This document shows, in pieces, positions 27,251 to 32,785 of a stretch of DNA of 32,785 nucleotides (positions are counted from its first letter, which is position 1; every line of letters starts with the position of its first letter). The stretch covers positions 1-32,785 of the forward strand of contig LVLI01000129.1 in the NCBI GenBank assembly GCA_001687465.1. The letters run 5' to 3'. The translations under genes and the position numbers were made by a program. A model generated the notes under the pieces. It saw only the letters and a list, made by a program, of their open reading frames with translations. It had not been told where the DNA came from and made no database searches. This DNA comes from Halocafeteria seosinensis (taxonomy: Eukaryota; Sar; Bigyra; Bicosoecida).

Positions 27251-27924
27251 TTGTGCGGGTCTTGAATACCAATCAAAGCTTTGGAAGTCGTTTGTTCCTG
27301 CTCCATTATTGTAAAGATATTTGATTTCTTCAATTGACAAAACACGATCCCAACAAGCCACTTCATCCAGCTCTCCACTGTTCGCACTGGAATCTCCTAA
27401 GTTACGTCCCAACGAACTTGTATCCGATCCGGATGAAATGCTCCCGCTACTTAATGAGGAGTCTAGATCTAGAACGGTATCAATATAAAGTTTCCAATCC
27501 GACCCTGTTCTTGTTAAAAGCACATGATGGTACGTGTTGAGGGATAAGGTTGAAGAATTATTGGATGCCGATGTGTTTCCGCTTGTTCTCGTGCTTATTA
27601 CCAGTACATCGTTTTTCATCTTTAATTCAAACTTATCTCCATTAGCATCCTTCGCCGAGGTATAAAGGAACTGATCTGACGGTGAATCAGTGGTGGGATA
27701 AAACCAACAGGAAATAGTCAAATCACCTGAGCCAAAAGACATCGCATCACCGATATCCACATGATCCGACGCCGTGAAAGCAATGGCTTGTCCAATCTTA
27801 CCGGACACAATACTTGTTCCATTATTTGTCCCATCATGCGTCCCGATAGAATCTTCATAGTTACCTTCAAAACTATAATAAGCTCTAGCACCCCTTCTTA
27901 ATTGCGGAATTCCCGATAGAGCAT

Positions 27925-28320
27925 CTGTATAATTCTTGGTTACAGCATCACCACTTTGAACGGGTTCACCAAGGTTATTAATTTGTTTGGAATTCATATC
28001 CAGAGCATTAGCCATACTACCAGCTTCTAAATAATTTCTGGAAACAGCGTCTTGAGCACTAGTGGGATCACTTAAGTTATTGATTTGTTTAGAATTCATA
28101 TCCAGAGCATTAGCCATAATACCAGCTTCTAAATAATTACGCGTTACAGAATCTTGAGCACTAGTGGGGTCAGAAAGATTATTAATTTCTTTAGAATTCA
28201 TATCTAGAGCATTAGCCATAATACCACCTTCTAAATAATTACGTGTTACAGAATCCTGAGCACTAGAGGGGTCACCAAGGTTAGTGATACGGTTACTTTT
28301 CATATGAACATTACTTTGAG
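27925..28320 (-). repeat. First shaft-repeat block of the right fibre
   Basis: Four 102-bp units equivalent to 20017-20520 of the left fibre, which has five. Copy number therefore differs between arms. Confidence 0.7.
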
Positions 28321-31055
28321 CGGGTCTAGTATGCCAATCGTGCTGAATATGGGCTTGAGTTCCCGAACCACCATTATATATCATATTAATTTCACCTTCT
28401 GAAATGGGTAGTTCAAATGTTAAAACTTCATCAACAATCCAATTAAGGGTGCTATTGAGAAATGCTCCACCGGCAGATTCATAACTGGAGAAACTGTGAC
28501 TAATCTTAAACTGACTATCTACATAGAGACGAGCATCAGATCCGTCATAAGTAACTGTAATTAAATAGAAAGTTCCTGTCTCCAAAAAAGAAGCTGTGGC
28601 ATTAGAACCATTCTTGGAAGTGATTTCTATTTTATCATCGTTTTGATTAATTCCGAAAGCATCAGCAGTTAAACCAGAAGTATAAACAATAGCTGAAATT
28701 CCAGTTACATCAGGAGTTTGATACCAGAAACTGATTGTGAAAGGATCACTAATACTAGAACCACTGGGATGACCACCATTATTCAAGACATAATCAGAAC
28801 CGGAAGCATTTTCTATACCTTGACCGATTTTACCAGAAACTAAACTTTGACTACCCAACGTAGCATCATAAGTTCCAATTTTATCATTGTGGGGATTTGA
28901 ACCGTCAAAATTATAATGAGCACGAGCACCGTGACGAAGATTAGCTAAAGCAGATTCTGAAGGTTCACTAATTCCGTTGTTATTGCTGGTAGTAAAACTA
29001 ATATCATCATTATTTTCAAGAGGAGTTTGATTATCTCTAGCTTCACAACCTATGATATAAACTTCTTCAGGGTGAGGATTAGTAGGATCTAAGTTGAAAC
29101 CATAACCTTTTGGAACAGCTCCTTGGGTATTATTTCTATTAGCTTGAGAAAGGCAACCTTCCAATGTAATTTTCTTACAGCCAAAATCAAGACCAATTCC
29201 ACCTTCCAGACAATTTTTAGTATAGCAGTTGGAAACTAGAACATTATTAGCTTCACGGATATTAATCGCTTCCCCTAAGGGTTGATTGTCACCCTTACTA
29301 GGGTTACGATTAAAGGAATTGTTAACATCTCCATCAACGTAAAGGTTTTGAAGAACTGAATTTGAAGAAGTAACATCCATACCTACTCTTCCTACATTAT
29401 TATCATAGGTAAAAGTTTTGCTAACCTGTAGAATATTGATATCCCTAAATGTATTCTGGTTTCCACCACTAGTATCATCAACAATTCGATGAGCAGTATT
29501 GTTAGAACCTTGACCTGTATCTACCAAATCAAAACCACTAAAGATATTTCTGTTTCCACCGTTTTCAATACAACCATCCTGACAATCAGACATTTTTCCT
29601 TGCTGAAGTGGTTATCATCACAACCATCACTACCCGCAACAAAGATTCCATTTTGAGCATTCTTGAATCTCAAGTCGGAAAAAGTGTTTCCAGTACAATT
29701 GTTCTGGATATCAAAACAAAAATTGCTGCAGTTTAAAACCGAAACATTGCTAAATGTACTGTCGGTTGTGCTATTCAGATTGAAACCTTTATGAATAGTA
29801 TCTAGTAAAAGAGAATCAAACTTTAGCTTTTTAACATTCTGAAGTGAAACAGCGGGATTACTTCCACCTCCGCTATTAGTATATTGAATGTCCGAATAAA
29901 CACCATTATCTGAATCGGAAATATCTAAAGCTGAATGACAGCTGTTTTCTACATGGATGGAATCCACAGTAACATAATGTGGATCACTATCACCATTATT
30001 ATGTCTTACCCAGACAGCTGGTGAACTTGGACTTTTTACAACAACGTTCGCAACAGAGTTATGATTTCCTCCATCAATTTGGATAACCCCCGAATTTGTA
30101 GAGTCGTTCTCGGAATATAGACCATCAATGATGTTATAATTTCCATTACCATTATTGTCAAACAAAACTATAGAACCACTACAATTTTTAAATTGATTGT
30201 TAGAAAACATACAATTATTAGCAGGACAACGTATATTCAGACAGCCTTGGAAAAGGCAGTTACTAACCCGTATATTTGAATCTCCGATACCTGTGTCCAA
30301 GGCTACGTTTCCGTCATTAACTGTACAACTATTTATATTAAGAGAAAATACATTAGCAGTAGTAACGCAAACTCTATTAGCAGGCATATTGAAATAGGAA
30401 TGAGTAAGAGAAACATTATCATCACTTCCCAAATTTTTAAAGTGACAGGCAGAACCTTGTTGAGAATTAGCATTATCCACGTATAATTCAGTTAGCAATA
30501 GATCATTACAATTATCAACTGAAACTTCATAAGAAGAAGTTTCAAGAATCCTCAACCTTTGAAAGGTTGAAAAGCTAGCTTGGTTAATGTCAAGCATAAT
30601 ATCGTTAAGACTGTTAACTCCACGATTCCCGTTGTTGCCGTCTAATTCTATATCTTGAACAATCACACCACTAAAAGTTACACTTATCCATTGATTAGCA
30701 CTGGTTGCGTTAGCATCCACCCTAATTGTAGTATCTCTGCGATTAACACCCAAAAAACTAACGGGCTTATTTATTTGAATTTGGTCGTCAATAATGAATT
30801 CACCTTGACTTAACATAATACGGTCACCATCACTAGCACTTTGAATTGCCTGATTGATTTCATCTTGATCAGCTGTTCCATTACAGACAAAGTCCGCCGA
30901 ATTTTTGATAGCAGTAGGGGCATTGCTAGCAGACACCGTAATATTAGAAACATGTGAGGAATGTTTGGTTGGGATTAGGTGTTTATAATCTGATTACTAC
31001 TTTGGTTAATAATTTGAGATACACTCATTCTTTATATATATTAAGTCTAGACATT

Positions 31056-31294
31056 TTATTGAGCTAGTGTTTGATAGAAATCGTGAACAGGTTTAGGTAA
31101 TCCATTAACCATTCTGTGTGACTTACAACCAAATCCAATTTGTGCCAGATCTTTCTTAGTAGGAGGTTTCTTTGATGTTTTAGATCCGCCTTTCTTTAAA
31201 GTATCGTTTTTAGTTAAACCTTGGAAATTATCCAAAGCATGATTTTGAACTGATTTCTTAGAAACTCTAGGAAAAACAGATAAGTTTCTTCTTA
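31056..31294 (-). pseudogene. Lipase 3' fragment at right viral border
   Basis: It corresponds to the last 80 codons of the lipase at 16251-17168 (NLSVFPRVSKKSVQNH through KPPTKKDLAQIGFG). The frame is intact and it ends in HDFYQTLAQ instead of HDFHKTLEAMN. Homology stops sharply at about 31294, in the middle of the gene; the catalytic Ser region is missing. The right fibre starts only 27 bp downstream. Confidence 0.75.
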
Positions 31295-31299
31295 GAAAA

Positions 31300-31470
31300 A
31301 TTTTCTGAAATGTTGATCCCTGAAACCAAAATTCCAGAAATGTGGATTTGCCCTTGAAAAATTCCAGAAATGGTGATTTTCACACGATAATCTTTTCTCT
31401 CAGAAAATAATTCCAAAAATAGTGAGCTTCAAGCGGATTTAATTCCACAAATATGGATTTTGCCCGGGTC
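31300..31470. repeat. Degenerate short repeats at right virus/host border
   Basis: An AATTCCAGAAATGTGGATTT-like unit appears at about 31303 (weak), 31329, 31360, 31410 and 31441, often followed by TTGCCC. Spacing is 26-31 bp and once 50 bp. No gene is seen here or up to 31608. Confidence 0.5.
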
Positions 31471-31608
31471 CCAGAGGAATTTAGTACTGCCAGGTGTGGA
31501 CTTCCAGAAGTAAACTAAAAATACGGTATTCAAAGCATATACCTTACGCACTTATTCAGACTCGATGTACATTGGAAACAGCTATAGTAGGCCGCAGTAA
31601 ACTATCAC

Positions 31609-32464
31609 CTACGAGTCTGCCCGTTCTACCTCGTCAATCGCTCGGTTGACGCACCAGAATGTGTTATGTCCAGTTTCTCCGCAATTTCTGCAGGTGATTG
31701 TACCTCTCGGTTTTCTCTTTTCCCAAGGCCCAAGGTGTCTATCTCCTGCAGATGGACGCCCTCTACTGGCAGGAGCTGATACGGGCAGTCGAAGGTTGGC
31801 ACAACAACCTTCGGATTCCACTCCTTCCTTGAGCAACGCTGAGCCACCATATAACTTTTTTACCTCAGCCAAACTTATTTCGTCGAGCGATTTATCCTCG
31901 GGGAACTGCGATTGCCATTTGTCAACGTGGTAGAAGTCATGGTTGAACAGCTTGTATCTGGGGATTCGTTCATGGTTAGACATCACGAAAACATGAATGC
32001 ATGGACGCGAGCGTGTTAAAGGAACTCCACAATCACATGTCATCAATTCTTTGTTCACAGTCCTCTTGGTATGCGAATCGTGGACGATCAATGTATTCTC
32101 GTTTGGGCCCGCTTCTATATCAAATTGCCGCGTCGCTTCGTTTGCCTGTTTACTCAGATCACGGATGATTTTCCGGCCAGCCTCCGAGAGCTTGTACTCA
32201 GCCCTCTTGTGACGCGATCAATTTTTGCTGCTCACGGTATCTCCTCGCTTCTCCCGCTATGGCTTTCTGAAGGGCGTGATAAAAGTGTGAACCTCGGCTG
32301 GGTTTGTTGGCCCTATTCATACTCTCCACTAATTGCGAAGCAGAACGGCCAAACAGATGCACAGGAGTATTAGTACTGGTGTGTCTAGTCACAGCAGCAT
32401 ACAACGTAAGTAGAATGGTATCATCTTGCTCGTAGATTCTTCCGGTAGGACGTATACAATACAC
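31609..32464 (-). pseudogene. MULE-type transposase C-terminal part with SWIM and CCHC fingers
   Basis: The upstream frame (32464-32198) carries SASQLVESMNRANKPSR, typical of the end of MULE transposase domains. The next frame continues RAEYKLSEAGRKIIRDL and reaches a SWIM zinc finger CDCGVPLTRSRPCIHVF (CxC...CxH) and a zinc knuckle CRNCGETGHNTFWC near the stop. The two frames join at about 32205-32215, so one frameshift is present. The N-terminal catalytic DDE domain lies outside or is missing: the frame to the right of 32464 is not coding for it. This is a host transposon remnant. Confidence 0.6.
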
Positions 32465-32505
32465 ACGGTTAGTCTTACCCAGAGAGAGAGGTGGTGTAGC
32501 TGTTT

Positions 32506-32785
32506 ATGCTTCTACCTTTGTTCAGTAGTATTCCAAGATCATCAACAATACACACTACTACTTGTGCCGACGACGTCTCCAAATACCAGGCGGAGGAAGT
32601 GGATCACGAACTGGTCGTCCACTTCGATGGAGCCAGTCGAGGACCTTTTAGGAATCGTCGCCGCGATGCGGGAGCTGGAGCGGTCGCAGTAGCGAGGGAC
32701 ACCAGGGTCTTCCACCTCCGTGAACATATTGGAGACAAATCCAATAATGAAGCGGAGTTGGCTGCCCTGTTCCTCGCTCTCGACA
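32506..32785 (+). CDS. Partial RNase H domain (retroelement), cut by window edge
   Basis: The frame is open from Met at 32506 to the end. LVVHFDGASRG (about 32611-32643) gives the first catalytic Asp of RNase HI, then AGAGAVAVARD, and KSNNEAELAALFLALD with the catalytic Glu. An 11-residue Arg-rich stretch (PFRNRRRDAG) replaces the usual short NPG turn. Spacing and order fit a reverse-transcriptase-linked RNase H; the remainder lies beyond the window. It is different in sequence from the RNase H at 5690-6960. Confidence 0.6.
   Translation, partial: MLLPLFSSIPRSSTIHTTTCADDVSKYQAEEVDHELVVHFDGASRGPFRNRRRDAGAGAVAVARDTRVFHLREHIGDKSNNEAELAALFLALD

Larger units (their letters stand above)
25479..31028 (-). 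pseudogene. Right fibre: near full-length, three frameshifts
   Basis: This is the inverted homologue of 17320-21456, about 1850 codons if read through. It has a beta-helix (to about 28970), LamG 1 (about 28935-28345), four shaft repeats, LamG 2 (about 27900-27255), more shaft repeats with two inserted segments (RFLRRDG, LSFSTGNSITLND), LamG 3 (about 26500-25850) and a C-terminal cap (NGSIQSISQFGSLF, SEIDIENRSG) typical of viral fibre tips and missing from the left copy. Single-base shifts lie near 30987 (one base less than the left copy), 29593-29597 (a T run) and about 26295-26310. They may be decay or assembly error. Without the first shift the start is the same ATG as in the left copy; otherwise Met at 30936. 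Confidence 0.7.

Noticed and set aside
16251-31294. Arms interpreted as the terminal inverted repeats of one complete linear virus genome
   Set aside because: The arms are strongly diverged with module differences, viral genes lie outside the left arm (10127-16233), and both outer lipase borders are broken.

Overview
The window looks like eukaryotic nuclear DNA carrying a large endogenous DNA-virus-like block. The outer parts (about 1-9766 and 31295-32785) have balanced base composition, GT-AG introns, fragments of retroelements (RNase H, chromodomain), a MULE-type transposase remnant and a decayed Crinkler-like nuclease/NTPase gene. This suggests a protist or fungus-like host such as a stramenopile or chytrid, but the sequence does not fix the taxon. 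The central part (about 10202-31294) is clearly AT-richer, has no introns, is densely packed on both strands, and most gene starts sit a few bases behind a TATATA-like motif.

The central block encodes an A32-like packaging ATPase, an adenain-like cysteine protease, a GIY-YIG endonuclease, a class-3-type lipase, a possible nucleotidyltransferase, a SLOG/Rossmann-like protein, a small membrane protein, basic Gly/Lys-rich proteins, several unrecognised proteins and two giant fibre genes. This fits a polinton-like virus (PLV) or a close relative. I found no major or minor capsid protein, no polymerase or primase-helicase and no complete integrase. Only an integrase-like N-terminus fused to a lipase fragment remains. 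The block is therefore a rearranged, partial provirus, or its core genes lie elsewhere.

Layout. 1-1520: two-exon host gene, minus strand, running off the left edge. 2210-3590: decayed Crinkler-like gene. 4357-5324: three-exon host gene. 5690-7556: broken RNase H-chromodomain retroelement with an apparent inversion. 7741-7940: 95-bp tandem duplication. 8407-9145: frameshifted gene resembling a bacterial family. 9767-10201: palindromic mobile element at the host/virus border, with a retroelement 3' end nested in it. 10127-16233: viral block A (ATPase, nuclease, unknowns). 16251-21456: left arm, lipase plus fibre. 21456-21662: second palindromic element. 21841-25430: viral block B (protease, membrane protein, 504-residue protein). 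25479-31294: right arm, an inverted and diverged copy of fibre plus the lipase 3' end. 31300-32785: degenerate repeats, MULE remnant, partial RNase H.

The main biological point is the pair of fibre genes pointing at each other. Both have a beta-helix N-terminus, phage-type 34-residue shaft repeats and LamG (lectin-like) modules. The module borders are shared but the LamG interiors differ, so the pair looks like a receptor-binding diversification locus. Other unexplained structures are dispersed palindromic intergenic repeats (one with an apparent empty site in the other arm), an inverted repeat bracketing the ATPase, and two 206-207-bp palindromes whose tips covary.
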